Shown here piece after piece: positions 1 through 8,422 of a stretch of 64,000 nucleotides of DNA. Location of the stretch: positions 7,437 to 71,436 of the forward strand of contig CAXTVQ010000019.1 of NCBI GenBank assembly GCA_964247705.1, read 5' to 3'. Origin of the DNA: LMUY01 sp964247705 (GTDB lineage Bacteria > Pseudomonadota > Alphaproteobacteria > Acetobacterales > Acetobacteraceae). The translations under genes and the position numbers were made by a program. Numbering within the stretch: position 1 is the first letter of the stretch; each line of letters starts with the position of its first letter. Under the pieces are notes generated by a model. That model searched no databases and was not told the DNA's origin. It was given only the letters and a program-made list of their open reading frames with translations.

Positions 1-333
1 GGGTGCGTCGCCGGGGAGGCCGTGGTTGGCGTGGAAGCCGCGAGCGTCGCGGTATTCGGGCGCGACGTGGTCGATATCGGCGTCTCGGCCATCTCCGGCC
101 GGGATTGCTCGGTGGTGCGGCTGGACCGCAAGCAGCCCTATTGCGCCGCGCGGGAGGAGCTACCGCCGCCGCCGCCGTTCTGCTCGCGCACGCTTGCGAA
201 CGTACAGTGCTGGGCGGACCCCGAGCATTTCCCGAGCCAACCGCGGCAGATCGCCGACACACCCGGCCTGACCGTGGAGCAAACGGAGCAGGTCAAGGCA
301 CGGTGGCCGAAATCGCTGAACCTTTTCGAGTAA
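1..333 (+). CDS. C-terminal part of a probable lipoprotein, function unknown
   Basis: The frame is open from the first base of the window and stops at 331-333, so the 5' end is missing. The visible 110 residues begin Gly-Cys-Val-Ala, which could be the +1 Cys of a lipobox whose upstream part lies outside the window. The protein is rich in Val, Ala and Arg early on, has five further Cys residues and a short poly-proline run (about residue 50), and ends in a Thr/Glu/Lys-rich tail. No family is recognised. An internal GTG at 28 could also be a start, so the lipoprotein reading is inference only. Confidence 0.5.
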   Translation, partial: GCVAGEAVVGVEAASVAVFGRDVVDIGVSAISGRDCSVVRLDRKQPYCAAREELPPPPPFCSRTLANVQCWADPEHFPSQPRQIADTPGLTVEQTEQVKARWPKSLNLFE

Positions 334-563
334 CGCGCGATCCATGCGGCATCAGCAGGGATTGTTCTGGCCCGTACCACTTGCCGGATACTGCCCGTGC
401 TCCCGTCGGCAACGCCCGCAGCGATCACTGATACGCAATGGATTTCCCGGATTATTCGCCACGCCAGTCTCAATCGCGAGAATGGAACTCAACGATGGGC
501 ACTACCCTTAGATCACCAACATGCGACCACCTCGATTTTCATTTTTGGGAGATGCAATCTTTA

Positions 564-608
564 TTGCAACCTCCGTTAAAGCGCTATTACGATGGTCTGA
601 CGCATCGT
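564..608 (+). promoter_or_regulatory. candidate sigma70-like promoter with overlapping inverted repeat
   Basis: A TTGCAA box (564-569) and a TACGAT box (588-593) are 18 bp apart in front of the hydrolase gene. An inverted repeat ACGATG/CATCGT (589-594 and 603-608, 8-bp spacer) covers the -10 box and the expected start of transcription, where an operator would sit. The rest of the gene-free stretch 334-606 shows nothing else recognisable. This rests on sequence pattern alone. Confidence 0.3.
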
Positions 609-618
609 GATAACGAAC

Positions 619-2463
619 ATGATCACAACCGCCGACCGCCTCGCCCATAGCTCCCGAGACGCTCTTGTTGAGAAAAATCCTCAACAACCGAGTTACCGGA
701 TAGACACGCCCATCTACCTGGAAAGCGATTTCGCCTGGCTTCACCGCCCGAAGCTTCAGAACGACACCGCGATCGTTATCTGTCCTGGACTAGGCTGGGA
801 TGGAGTGCATGCTTACCACTCGCTTCGGCTGTTGGCGGACCAACTGGCTGGCGATGGTTACTGCACGCTCAGGTTGCATTACTGCGGCACCGGCAACTCT
901 AAAGACGCGCAAGCCGACGCGGCAGGCAAGGTCGACCTCTGGTCGGCCTGGAACGGCTCCGTACATCAAGCGTGCGATTGGCTGCGGACCCATACCAACG
1001 CACGCCGCATCGTTCTTATCGGAGTACGGATAGGTGCTTTGCTCGCCTGCGAAACGGCGGCGCAGCGAAATGACGTCGCAGCGCTGCTTCTCCTCGCGCC
1101 GGTCCTTCGCGGCAAGTCGTACATGCGGCAGATCGACATGGAAGCCCGCCTCGAGACAGGCACTCGTCCTGAGGAGGATGGCGGGCTCGAGTTCCATGAG
1201 CTCTGTTTCTCGCCCGCTGTGGTCCGGCACATAGAGAGCCTCGACGTGCGGGACATGGAATTCCAAACAGTCCGCACCGTCGGCATCTTTGCACAATCGG
1301 AGTCCAAGGTTCTCAACGGTTGCATCGACACCTGGGTGGAACGGGGCCTGACGGTCCAGCTATGCAGCTTCGCCGGACTGGAATCGTTGCTGCTGGACCA
1401 GGTGCATTCAGATTGGCCGGCGCCGGAACTCGATCCATTGCTGCAGTGGTTCGAAACCGCCGTGAAACCGGTCTGCGTCGTCGCACCGCCCGCACCGACG
1501 ACGGACGTTCACCAGTCCCTCTGCTTGTCCCACAGCACCGAACAACCGATCATGTTCGGTGAGACAGGGCGCTTGTTCGGCATCCTGTCCCATCCCAAGA
1601 GCCACGCGACAACCGTCACCGCTACGAAAGACGTGCCGCTGGTGCTCATCCTCAACACGGGCCGCGATCCACATTACGGCGTCGCCCGCTTGGGAACGCA
1701 GTTGGCTCGGCGCCTGGCCGAGATCGGTGTTGCGACGTTCCGCTTCGATTTCACCGGTTTGGGCGACAGCCGGCCGCCGGCGCATGAAGCCGACGAACTC
1801 AGCCCAACATTCGGGCGCAACCGCAACGGCGACGTCGAAGCCGCGCTCAACGCCATGGAAGCTCTCGGCTACCAGCACTTCAGCGTCCAAGGGCTCTGCG
1901 CCGGCGCCTACCACGCCTACTGGGCAGCTTGCGCCGACGCGCGTATCACCAGGATCCTTCTCATCAACATGCCGTTGTTCGCCTGGACGTCCGGCGACAC
2001 CGTGCCCGAGGCAGTGTGGAGAACCGCGCCAGCGGGCCAGATCCTGCAGCGCGTATACAGCCCGAATACGTGGAAGCGGATCCTGGCAGGGGAGGGCAAG
2101 GTTCACGCCGTTCTCGGCATCATCTGGCGCCGTTGCTGCAACGCCATGAAAGTCAGCCTCGATCGGGTTTTCGGCGTTCGGCAGCCGTCACCGCAACACG
2201 TCGATCGGGCCCGCCAACTGGCTGCACGCGGCGTTCAATCGCTTTACCTCTACGGTCCCGCGGACCCGGGCCTGGACGCACTCGCCGTGGATTTCGGTCC
2301 CGGCGGCCGCGAGCTAAGCGCCCTGCCGGGCGTCGACCTCCGCCTGGTGTCAGGCATCGATCACGTCCTCAGCGGCAGGCACATGCGCGAGATCGCCCTG
2401 CGCGAGATCTCCGGCTTCCTGATGGCGGACGGTCTGGACCACAGGGAACCCTGCTCGGGCTAA
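619..2463 (+). CDS. tandem alpha/beta-hydrolase-fold protein with non-canonical nucleophile elbows
   Basis: About 614 residues carrying two successive alpha/beta-hydrolase-like modules (roughly residues 45-290 and 335-600). Each opens with the usual strand and oxyanion-type segment (ICPGLGWDG; LILNTGRDP) and a second Gly-rich turn (HYCGTGNS; DFTGLGDS). The nucleophile-elbow position, normally G-x-S-x-G, reads G-V-R-I-G in the first module and G-L-C-A-G in the second. So the first looks catalytically dead and the second would use Cys. A late His (GIDHVLSG) remains in module two. Similar tandem hydrolases are known to me near exopolysaccharide/exosortase loci, but no such genes are adjacent. 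The start could also be GTG at 607; neither has a clear Shine-Dalgarno sequence. Confidence 0.75.
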   Translation: MITTADRLAHSSRDALVEKNPQQPSYRIDTPIYLESDFAWLHRPKLQNDTAIVICPGLGWDGVHAYHSLRLLADQLAGDGYCTLRLHYCGTGNSKDAQADAAGKVDLWSAWNGSVHQACDWLRTHTNARRIVLIGVRIGALLACETAAQRNDVAALLLLAPVLRGKSYMRQIDMEARLETGTRPEEDGGLEFHELCFSPAVVRHIESLDVRDMEFQTVRTVGIFAQSESKVLNGCIDTWVERGLTVQLCSFAGLESLLLDQVHSDWPAPELDPLLQWFETAVKPVCVVAPPAPTTDVHQSLCLSHSTEQPIMFGETGRLFGILSHPKSHATTVTATKDVPLVLILNTGRDPHYGVARLGTQLARRLAEIGVATFRFDFTGLGDSRPPAHEADELSPTFGRNRNGDVEAALNAMEALGYQHFSVQGLCAGAYHAYWAACADARITRILLINMPLFAWTSGDTVPEAVWRTAPAGQILQRVYSPNTWKRILAGEGKVHAVLGIIWRRCCNAMKVSLDRVFGVRQPSPQHVDRARQLAARGVQSLYLYGPADPGLDALAVDFGPGGRELSALPGVDLRLVSGIDHVLSGRHMREIALREISGFLMADGLDHREPCSG

Positions 2464-2526
2464 TCCCGCTCCTCGAGCTCCATACCGGAACGCGGCCGAT
2501 CGCCACGAACAGGATGGCGCACCCTG

Positions 2527-3078
2527 CTACCCCATCGCGGCCTGCAACGCCTGGAGCTTACCCAGGTCCTCCTGCACCACCGGGAGCGCCTGGTTCACCA
2601 AGGACCGCATCGTCGGGTCCTGCGTGCGTGCTTGCTCGGCCTGGAAGGCGCGGATCGCACGCTGGTGCGTCTCAACCTGGTCGGCGAGATAGGAGCGGTC
2701 GAAGGCAGATCCCTGCAGGCCGCGCGTCCGCTCCAGCCGGCCGCGCAGGTCGCCGGGCAAGTCGACCGGCGGACTGATGCCGTTCTTCCGGATCGCATCC
2801 TGCATCAGCGGATAAAGCTGGTTCGCCTTGGCCACGATCTCGGCGGCGAGCGCGCGCACCTGCGGGTTGTCGCTCTGCGCTGCCGCCAACTGCCCCTCCT
2901 GGCCGTCCAATCGGACCAGACGGAAGCTTTCGGTGACGAAGTTCGCGTCCGCCTGGTTCAGCATCTGCCCCGTAAGGATCTGCTGTTGCGGAAATGGCGT
3001 CTGCGCCTGGGTGGTACACCCCGCGACCGGCAGCGCCAGACATAAGCCCGCCAGAGCCGCCTTAATCGTGACATCCAT
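2527..3078 (-). CDS. DUF4142-family lipoprotein
   Basis: A 183-residue secreted protein. The chosen Met opens a hydrophobic signal segment ending in a lipobox (LPVAGC, Cys about 21), so the mature protein is expected to be lipid-anchored in the envelope. The body is helical, with the alternating Ala/Gln/Arg/Asp pattern and the TLV-x-Q-x-LP-type ending seen in DUF4142 (ferritin-like helical bundle) proteins. Upstream in-frame residues to 3132 read as non-coding leader and were excluded. The gene is convergent with the hydrolase at 619-2463 and divergent from the channel gene at 3226. DUF4142 has no defined biochemical role. Confidence 0.8.
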   Translation of the reverse strand: MDVTIKAALAGLCLALPVAGCTTQAQTPFPQQQILTGQMLNQADANFVTESFRLVRLDGQEGQLAAAQSDNPQVRALAAEIVAKANQLYPLMQDAIRKNGISPPVDLPGDLRGRLERTRGLQGSAFDRSYLADQVETHQRAIRAFQAEQARTQDPTMRSLVNQALPVVQEDLGKLQALQAAMG

Positions 3079-3225
3079 CCCGAACTCTCCCACCGGTAGC
3101 ACTCTTGTTGGGCGATAAGCCGCAGGCACCATCCCACAATCTCACTTTGTTGCAACCTTGCGAATGGCGCGTCCAGTCCGCAGCCATCGCAACGAACGGG
3201 TTCGGACCGCACCCGTTCATCCCCC

Positions 3226-4434
3226 ATGAAGCCCATTCTCGGCATCCTTGCCGCCGTCGTGCTGATGTTCGTGCTGCAGGATGCGTTCGAGGTGATGCTG
3301 CTGCCGCGCCGCATCCGCCGCCGGCTGCGGTTCATGCGCGTGTATTTCAACGCCACCTGGGCAATGTGGTCCCGGGTCGGTCTGCGCCTGCGGGACCCGG
3401 CAGAGCGGGAGCATATGCTGGCGCTCTACGGGCCGCTCTCGATGCTGGTGCTGTTCGCACTCTGGGCGACGGCGCTGATCGCTTGTTTCGGGACCATCAT
3501 GTGGACCCTCGAACCGCCTCCCGGCGTGGGCGGCGGCTCGCCGTTGCCGGAACAACTCTACATGAGCGGCGTCACGTTCTTCACCCTGGGTTACGGCGAC
3601 GTGGTGCCCCATAGCGGCGCCGCGCAGTTCGCCTCCGTGCTCGAGGCCGGGACCGGGATCGGCTTCATCGCCGTCGTGATCGGCTACCTCCCCGTGCTGT
3701 ATCAGTTGTTCACCCGGCGCGAGGCGCACGTGATCCAACTGGACGGACGCGCCGGCTCCCCGCCCAACGCCACCACCATGCTGTGCCGCCATGCCGAGGG
3801 CGGCGGCCTCGACCAGTTGAACGAGTTGCTCCGCGAGTGGGAGATCTGGGGGTCCGAACTGCTGGAAAGCCACCTGTCCTATCCGATGCTCGCCTATTAC
3901 CGCTCGCAGCACGACAACCAGTCCTGGCTGGCGGCGCTGGCCTGCGTGATCGACACGTGCGCCGTCGTGCTGGTCGGCGTGCGGAGCATGCCGCCGCTGC
4001 AGGCGCGGATGACGTTCACCATGGCGCGCCAGGTGCTGGTGGAGATGGCGCAATCCTTCAACATCCCGCCCAGCCGCTTCGACGGCGGCGACCGGCTGCC
4101 ACCGGAGCGTTACGCCAGCATGGAGGAGTGCCTGCAGGAGGCTGGGCTGGACTGGGAAGGCGGTGACGAGGCACGGGCGACCTTGACCGCGCTTCGCTCT
4201 ACGTATGAACCCTTGCTGGACGGGTTGGCCCGCCACTTGCTACTTGCCGTGCCGGATTGGCTCCCGAACGAGCGTACGGCGGACCACTGGGCCGGCGGCC
4301 ACCGTGGCCTGATCGCACGCCGGCTGATGGAGGAGCTTGGCGACCATGAGAACCGGGAGCCTCAGCGCGGCGACGGCGGCGACGCAAAAGAACGTTTATG
4401 GCGGCGCATACGATCGCGCTTGCGCCAGCACTAG
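3226..4434 (+). CDS. potassium-channel-like membrane protein (Ion_trans_2 pore)
   Basis: 402 residues. A hydrophobic segment lies at residues 4-26, another at 70-92, then a pore helix and the selectivity filter T-L-G-Y-G-D (120-125), followed by a third membrane helix (about 138-160). That is the arrangement of two-pore-helix K+ channels with an additional N-terminal helix. The filter is the canonical K+ signature, so K+ conduction is a strong inference. The remaining 240 residues form a soluble C-terminal region without RCK/TrkA-N glycine motifs; its ligand is unknown. It contains a Cys-containing helix pair and a basic tail. Confidence 0.82.
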   Translation: MKPILGILAAVVLMFVLQDAFEVMLLPRRIRRRLRFMRVYFNATWAMWSRVGLRLRDPAEREHMLALYGPLSMLVLFALWATALIACFGTIMWTLEPPPGVGGGSPLPEQLYMSGVTFFTLGYGDVVPHSGAAQFASVLEAGTGIGFIAVVIGYLPVLYQLFTRREAHVIQLDGRAGSPPNATTMLCRHAEGGGLDQLNELLREWEIWGSELLESHLSYPMLAYYRSQHDNQSWLAALACVIDTCAVVLVGVRSMPPLQARMTFTMARQVLVEMAQSFNIPPSRFDGGDRLPPERYASMEECLQEAGLDWEGGDEARATLTALRSTYEPLLDGLARHLLLAVPDWLPNERTADHWAGGHRGLIARRLMEELGDHENREPQRGDGGDAKERLWRRIRSRLRQH

Positions 4435-4530
4435 AGGTTAAATCCGCTACCGCGATAGCGCATGTTAGTGTGTAAAGATGCGTTACGGCGTGATACGTCC
4501 CGGCATAACCGTTTGTTCAGGAGCAACCGC

Positions 4531-4683
4531 TTGACGTCCGACTTGACCGAAAAATCCCCGCCGCAGCCCCACAAGCCGGAGCCTGGCACGTCGGACACTC
4601 CCGAGCCAACCAAGGTGCCAGTCGATACCGAGGCCCAGGAAGAAGCCGGAAAAGTGCGCGAGAAGTCTGGCGGGTATGATTGA
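4531..4683 (+). CDS. small hydrophilic Pro/Glu/Lys-rich protein
   Basis: A 50-codon ORF with a TTG start preceded by AGGAG (4519-4523) at 7-nt spacing, a better translation signal than the ATG further upstream at 4462. The product is charged and disordered-looking (many Pro, Glu, Lys, Thr and Asp residues), with no hydrophobic segment, no Cys and no domain recognised. It ends about 90 bp before the GlfT2-like gene and is probably co-transcribed with it. Function unknown; conservation at protein level would decide whether it is real. Confidence 0.45.
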   Translation: MTSDLTEKSPPQPHKPEPGTSDTPEPTKVPVDTEAQEEAGKVREKSGGYD

Positions 4684-4772
4684 GCGCCGCACTAAACGGT
4701 CGCATTTTGAGCACAGTGAGCGTTCGTCCAGCGAACGCCGGAAAGGTTGGCGGTGGACGGCAAGGCGATTTG

Positions 4773-6656
4773 ATGGACGGCACCACCCTCGGCCTGACGG
4801 GTTCGCATTCCGGCACTGTCCTGCAGCGTTTCATCACCGATCGGGAGCCAGCACGCCGGGCGTTGTACTGGCGCGACCTCTGGGCTGAACCCGGCGCCGC
4901 ACCCTCTGTCACGTGCGACGAACGCGACGGACTGCATCTGGCGGCCGATGCGGCGCTGAGCTTCGACACCTACTTCAACGCCTTCTTCGAGGCGCAGTGG
5001 CTGCGCTACACCACGCTGCAGTCGTTGCTGCTTCACGTGACCCTGTCCGGGACGGCGCTGCTGCGCGTCTGGCGCCATGCACTCGGCAGCAAGAGCGTGG
5101 TCACCGAGCGGATAGCCGGGCCGGGTCTCTGCCGCGTCGCGATCCCCCTTCCCGGCGTCAATTTCCGCCAGCACGGCGTCCTCTCCGTCGAGATCAGCGC
5201 CGTGGACGGCCCGGTGTCCTTCCTGTCCGGCGCCTGGATGACGGACGACCTGCCGGCGGAACACAATGGGCTCGCCGCCGTGTTCTGCACCTTCAACCGC
5301 GAGCGGGACATTGCCCGCGTGCTCAGCTCGCTGGTCGCGGACGAGGCCGTCACGGCGCGGCTGGCCCGGATATTCGTCGTGAACCAGGGGCGCCCGGGGT
5401 TGGCCCGCAATCCGGATATCGCGGTCGCCGCCGACCAGGCCGGCAGCAAGCTCCGCGTGATCGAACAGGCCAATTTCGGCGGCGCGGGCGGTTTCTCGCG
5501 CGGGTTGCTGGCCGCACTCGACGACCCGGCGGTCACCCACGCCGTGCTGCTCGATGACGACATCGAGCTCGAGCCCGACAGCCTGCTGCGGATGGCCGCG
5601 TTCTACTCGTTCTGCGAGCGCGACATCGTGCTCGGCGGCCACATGCTGGACCTGCTGCATCCGACGACGCTGTACGAAGCGGGGGCGGTGATCTCCGAAC
5701 GGCACTGGGCCTTCCTGCCGCAGAAATACCTGCACGACATCGCCAAGCCGGATGCGCTGGAGCGGCTAAGCCAGCCCTATGCGGTGCACTATAACGGCTG
5801 GTGGTGCTGCGGCATCCCGCTCCAACTGCTGCGCGAGCACGGCATGCCGCTGCCATGCTTCATCCGCGGCGACGACCTCGAGTTAGGCTTGCGGCTGCAC
5901 CAGCGTGGCGTGCCGACGGTGCCGATGCCGGGAATGGCGGTGTGGCACGAACCGTTCTACCTCAAGCTCGGCGGCTGGCAGCTCTATTACGAGACCCGCA
6001 ACCTGCTCGTCGCGGCGGCGCTGCACAAGCCGTTCGACCGCAAGGGCGTGGTGCGCCGAATCGGCCGGCAGATCGTCACGCACCTGCTGACCTACCGGTA
6101 TTACAGCACGGCGCTGATCCTGCAGGGTGTGGAGGATTTCCTGGCCGGCCCGCAGGTGATGCGCGAGCATCCGCAGGACCGCCATGCCGGGCTTACCGCG
6201 ATCAAGCAGCGTTACCCGCTCAGCTACAGCCCGCGGGAAACCGTGGCGCACGAGCAGCGCGTGCTGCCGATCCCGCTCGGCCGGCTACGCTGCCTCGGCC
6301 TGCTGGTGTGGCTGCTGGTGCGCAACGCGGTCCGGCCGACCTGCGAGGATCCGCCTCGCCACATACTCGTGGAGAAGCTCCACTGGCTCACCGTGCGCCA
6401 GGCCGGGCACATCGCGATCGAAACCTGGTGGGATGCCAGCCTGCCGACGTTCCGCCGGACACGGGAGCACCACAGGCCGCTCCTGCGCCAGGCGGCGGGC
6501 CTGCTGCTCCGCCTCTACCGGGAACTGCCGCGGGCGGCCGCGGAGTGGCGGGAGGCGGCGCCCGAACTCACGTCGGTGCCGTTCTGGAAGACCTACCTGA
6601 GCGTGGCGGACACAGACCCGGTGCGGGAGCAGGTCGCGCAGAACGCTGCCGAATAG
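4773..6656 (+). CDS. GlfT2-like galactofuranosyltransferase (GT2 family)
   Basis: 627 residues, close to the length of mycobacterial GlfT2. An N-terminal beta-rich domain (about 1-160, opening T-V-L-Q-R-F and containing L-Y-W-R-D-L) precedes a GT-A glycosyltransferase domain. The visible motifs are the N-x-G-G-A-G-G donor-binding segment (about 234-240), the metal-binding D-D-D (261-263), NGWWCCGIP (341-349), the acid/base-type R-G-D-D-L-E (365-370) and the metal-ligand His in AVWHE (392). A helical C-terminal domain follows. GlfT2 polymerises UDP-galactofuranose on a lipid-linked acceptor; here the acceptor is unknown. No UDP-galactopyranose mutase gene is in the window. ATG 4773 follows AAGG; a TTG at 4680 would add 31 atypical residues. 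Confidence 0.82.
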   Translation: MDGTTLGLTGSHSGTVLQRFITDREPARRALYWRDLWAEPGAAPSVTCDERDGLHLAADAALSFDTYFNAFFEAQWLRYTTLQSLLLHVTLSGTALLRVWRHALGSKSVVTERIAGPGLCRVAIPLPGVNFRQHGVLSVEISAVDGPVSFLSGAWMTDDLPAEHNGLAAVFCTFNRERDIARVLSSLVADEAVTARLARIFVVNQGRPGLARNPDIAVAADQAGSKLRVIEQANFGGAGGFSRGLLAALDDPAVTHAVLLDDDIELEPDSLLRMAAFYSFCERDIVLGGHMLDLLHPTTLYEAGAVISERHWAFLPQKYLHDIAKPDALERLSQPYAVHYNGWWCCGIPLQLLREHGMPLPCFIRGDDLELGLRLHQRGVPTVPMPGMAVWHEPFYLKLGGWQLYYETRNLLVAAALHKPFDRKGVVRRIGRQIVTHLLTYRYYSTALILQGVEDFLAGPQVMREHPQDRHAGLTAIKQRYPLSYSPRETVAHEQRVLPIPLGRLRCLGLLVWLLVRNAVRPTCEDPPRHILVEKLHWLTVRQAGHIAIETWWDASLPTFRRTREHHRPLLRQAAGLLLRLYRELPRAAAEWREAAPELTSVPFWKTYLSVADTDPVREQVAQNAAE

Positions 6657-6658
6657 CC

Positions 6659-7708
6659 TTATCCCAGCCACTGCGGATTCTGCACCGTCCCGTCGAAATG
6701 GTGTGACGTCTTGTAGCGCTCCGTCGATCCGTCCGCCGCTACCTTCGCCGTCTTCGCCAGGATGGCGTCCCGCTGCTCGGCCGTCAGCGGCTGGAACGTC
6801 CTCACCGCATCGAGCGCCTGCTGCAACACCTGCATGCTGTCGATGCCGCAGACCTGCAGCGTGGTCGGCAGGCTCATCGGGTAGTGCAGCATCTCCATCG
6901 GAGTCGCGGCGCCGCTCTTGACGATGAAGGCGTCGCCGAACGCCTTCATGCCCAGCACCGCCGTGCCGTGCGCTGCGGCCACCGGCAACACGCCGTGCTC
7001 GAAGCTGTCGTAATGCGCGTCCATCACGTTCAGCGGCATCTGCACCGTGTCGAAACGGAAACCATGCTGGTCCGCGACGTCGAACATGTGCTTGTGGATC
7101 GCCGGCGATTTATGCCCGGTGAAGCCGATGTAGCGCAGCTTGCCTTGTTCGCGCGCGCGCAGCACCGCCTCCAGCGCGCCGGACGGGGCGAACACCTTCT
7201 CCGGGTCGTCCATGCGGATGATTTCGTGGAACTGCAACAGGTCGACATGGTCGGTCTTGAGCCGCTGCAGCGATTGGTCGAGCTGTTCGGTGGCGGCCTT
7301 GGCAGTCCGGCCGTCGATCTTCGTCATCAGGAAAACCCGGTCCCGCCGCCCGTCCACAAGCGCCCGGCCTAGACGGACCTCGCTCTCGCCATGGTTATAG
7401 TCCCAGCAATTGTCGAAGAAGGTGACGCCCGCATCCATCGCCGCGTGCACCACACGCACGGCGCCGTCGCTGTCCAGCCCGCCGGGCTTGGCGAGGTGGA
7501 ACCCGCCGCAACCGATCATCGACAGATACTCGCCGGTCTTGCCGAGCGGCCGGTACTTCATGTCCGGGTGCTGCGCCAGCTTGGACGTGACCGGCCCGGT
7601 CGGCTTGACCACACCGCCCTGGGACGTCGCTACCTGCGCGTTGGCCAAGCCTGGCATCGCGGCGGCTGCGACGCCAAGACCCGCCTTGATGAAATCCCGC
7701 CGTTCCAT
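6659..7708 (-). CDS. Tat-exported aldo/keto reductase
   Basis: 349 residues. The N-terminus E-R-R-D-F-I-K followed by a hydrophobic stretch to A-N-A-Q is a twin-arginine signal, so the enzyme probably acts in the periplasm. The body is an AKR barrel: the Asp and Tyr of FFDNCWDYN, the Lys of LMTKIDG and the His of LLQFHE give the catalytic tetrad. AKR enzymes reduce carbonyls with NAD(P)H, but an exported AKR must carry its cofactor through Tat already bound; the substrate is unknown. It lies 39 bp downstream of larB on the same strand and may be the last gene of that operon. It ends 2 bp from the convergent GlfT2-like gene. Confidence 0.88.
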   Translation of the reverse strand: MERRDFIKAGLGVAAAAMPGLANAQVATSQGGVVKPTGPVTSKLAQHPDMKYRPLGKTGEYLSMIGCGGFHLAKPGGLDSDGAVRVVHAAMDAGVTFFDNCWDYNHGESEVRLGRALVDGRRDRVFLMTKIDGRTAKAATEQLDQSLQRLKTDHVDLLQFHEIIRMDDPEKVFAPSGALEAVLRAREQGKLRYIGFTGHKSPAIHKHMFDVADQHGFRFDTVQMPLNVMDAHYDSFEHGVLPVAAAHGTAVLGMKAFGDAFIVKSGAATPMEMLHYPMSLPTTLQVCGIDSMQVLQQALDAVRTFQPLTAEQRDAILAKTAKVAADGSTERYKTSHHFDGTVQNPQWLG

Positions 7709-7740
7709 GGCCTACTCCTTGTTGTGAGGCGGCGGACGCT

Positions 7741-7774
7741 GTCCGCCCTACGCGCGTGAGGTCGTAGGGCGGAC
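7741..7774. repeat. REP-like inverted repeat overlapping the larB stop
   Basis: GTCCGCCCTAC (7741-7751) and GTAGGGCGGAC (7764-7774) form perfect 11-bp arms around a 12-bp loop. The element covers the larB stop codon and its last few codons. Similar GTAGGGCGGAC palindromes are familiar dispersed intergenic elements in proteobacteria. It could fold in the larB-AKR mRNA and modulate readthrough or decay. Confidence 0.6.
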
Positions 7775-8422
7775 GACGTCCGCCAGATGCAGCACCCGCA
7801 TAGCCGCGCAAGCTGCGCCGTAACCGTTGTCGATGTTCACCGTGAGGATGCCGGGCGCGCAGCTACTGAGGATGGCGTTCAGCGCGGCGTGCCCACCCGC
7901 CGCGACCCCGTAGCCGACCGAGGTGGGCACGGCGATCACCACGCCCGGCACCAAGCCGCCGATGACGCTGGGCAGCGCCGCATCCATGCCGGCCGCGACG
8001 ATCAGCACGCTGGCCTTCCGCAGGTCCTCGACGCGCCGCATCAGCCGCCATAGCCCCGCCACACCCACATCGGCAATCAGGGGAGCCTCATAACCGCTGA
8101 ACAGCAAGGTCCTGGCAGCCTCGCGCGCCACCGGCACGTCCGAAGTGCCAGCGGTGACGATGGCGACGCCGGAGGCGGCGCGAAGGGGCGTGGGTGGCCC
8201 GGAGAAGGCGGTGGCGGAGACCGGATCGTAGTCCAGGCGGGCCTGCTGCGCGTGTGGCAGGGCGGCGAAGCGGCCGGGGTCGAGCCGGGTCAGCAGGATC
8301 GGGGCCTGTGCCGCGTCCAGGATGGCCGCGATCTGCGCCGGGGACTTGCCGGCGCAGAACACCGCCTCGCCGAAGCCCAGCCGCGCCGGCCGGGCCTCGT
8401 CCAGTACGAATTCGCCGCTCAT
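7748..8422 (-). CDS. larB: LarB, pyridinium-3,5-biscarboxylic acid mononucleotide synthase
   Basis: 224 residues, PurE-related. LarB carboxylates and hydrolyses nicotinic acid adenine dinucleotide to give the precursor of the nickel-pincer nucleotide (NPN) cofactor. Family signatures visible are TAGTSDVPVAREA, the VAAGMDAALPSVIGGL segment and the C-terminal NIDNGYGAA. ATG 8422 overlaps the larE stop by 4 bp (ATGA), so translation is coupled. The C-terminus (DVVRPTTSRA) is encoded by a palindromic repeat that supplies the stop. Cytoplasmic. Confidence 0.92.
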   Translation of the reverse strand: MSGEFVLDEARPARLGFGEAVFCAGKSPAQIAAILDAAQAPILLTRLDPGRFAALPHAQQARLDYDPVSATAFSGPPTPLRAASGVAIVTAGTSDVPVAREAARTLLFSGYEAPLIADVGVAGLWRLMRRVEDLRKASVLIVAAGMDAALPSVIGGLVPGVVIAVPTSVGYGVAAGGHAALNAILSSCAPGILTVNIDNGYGAACAAMRVLHLADVVRPTTSRA

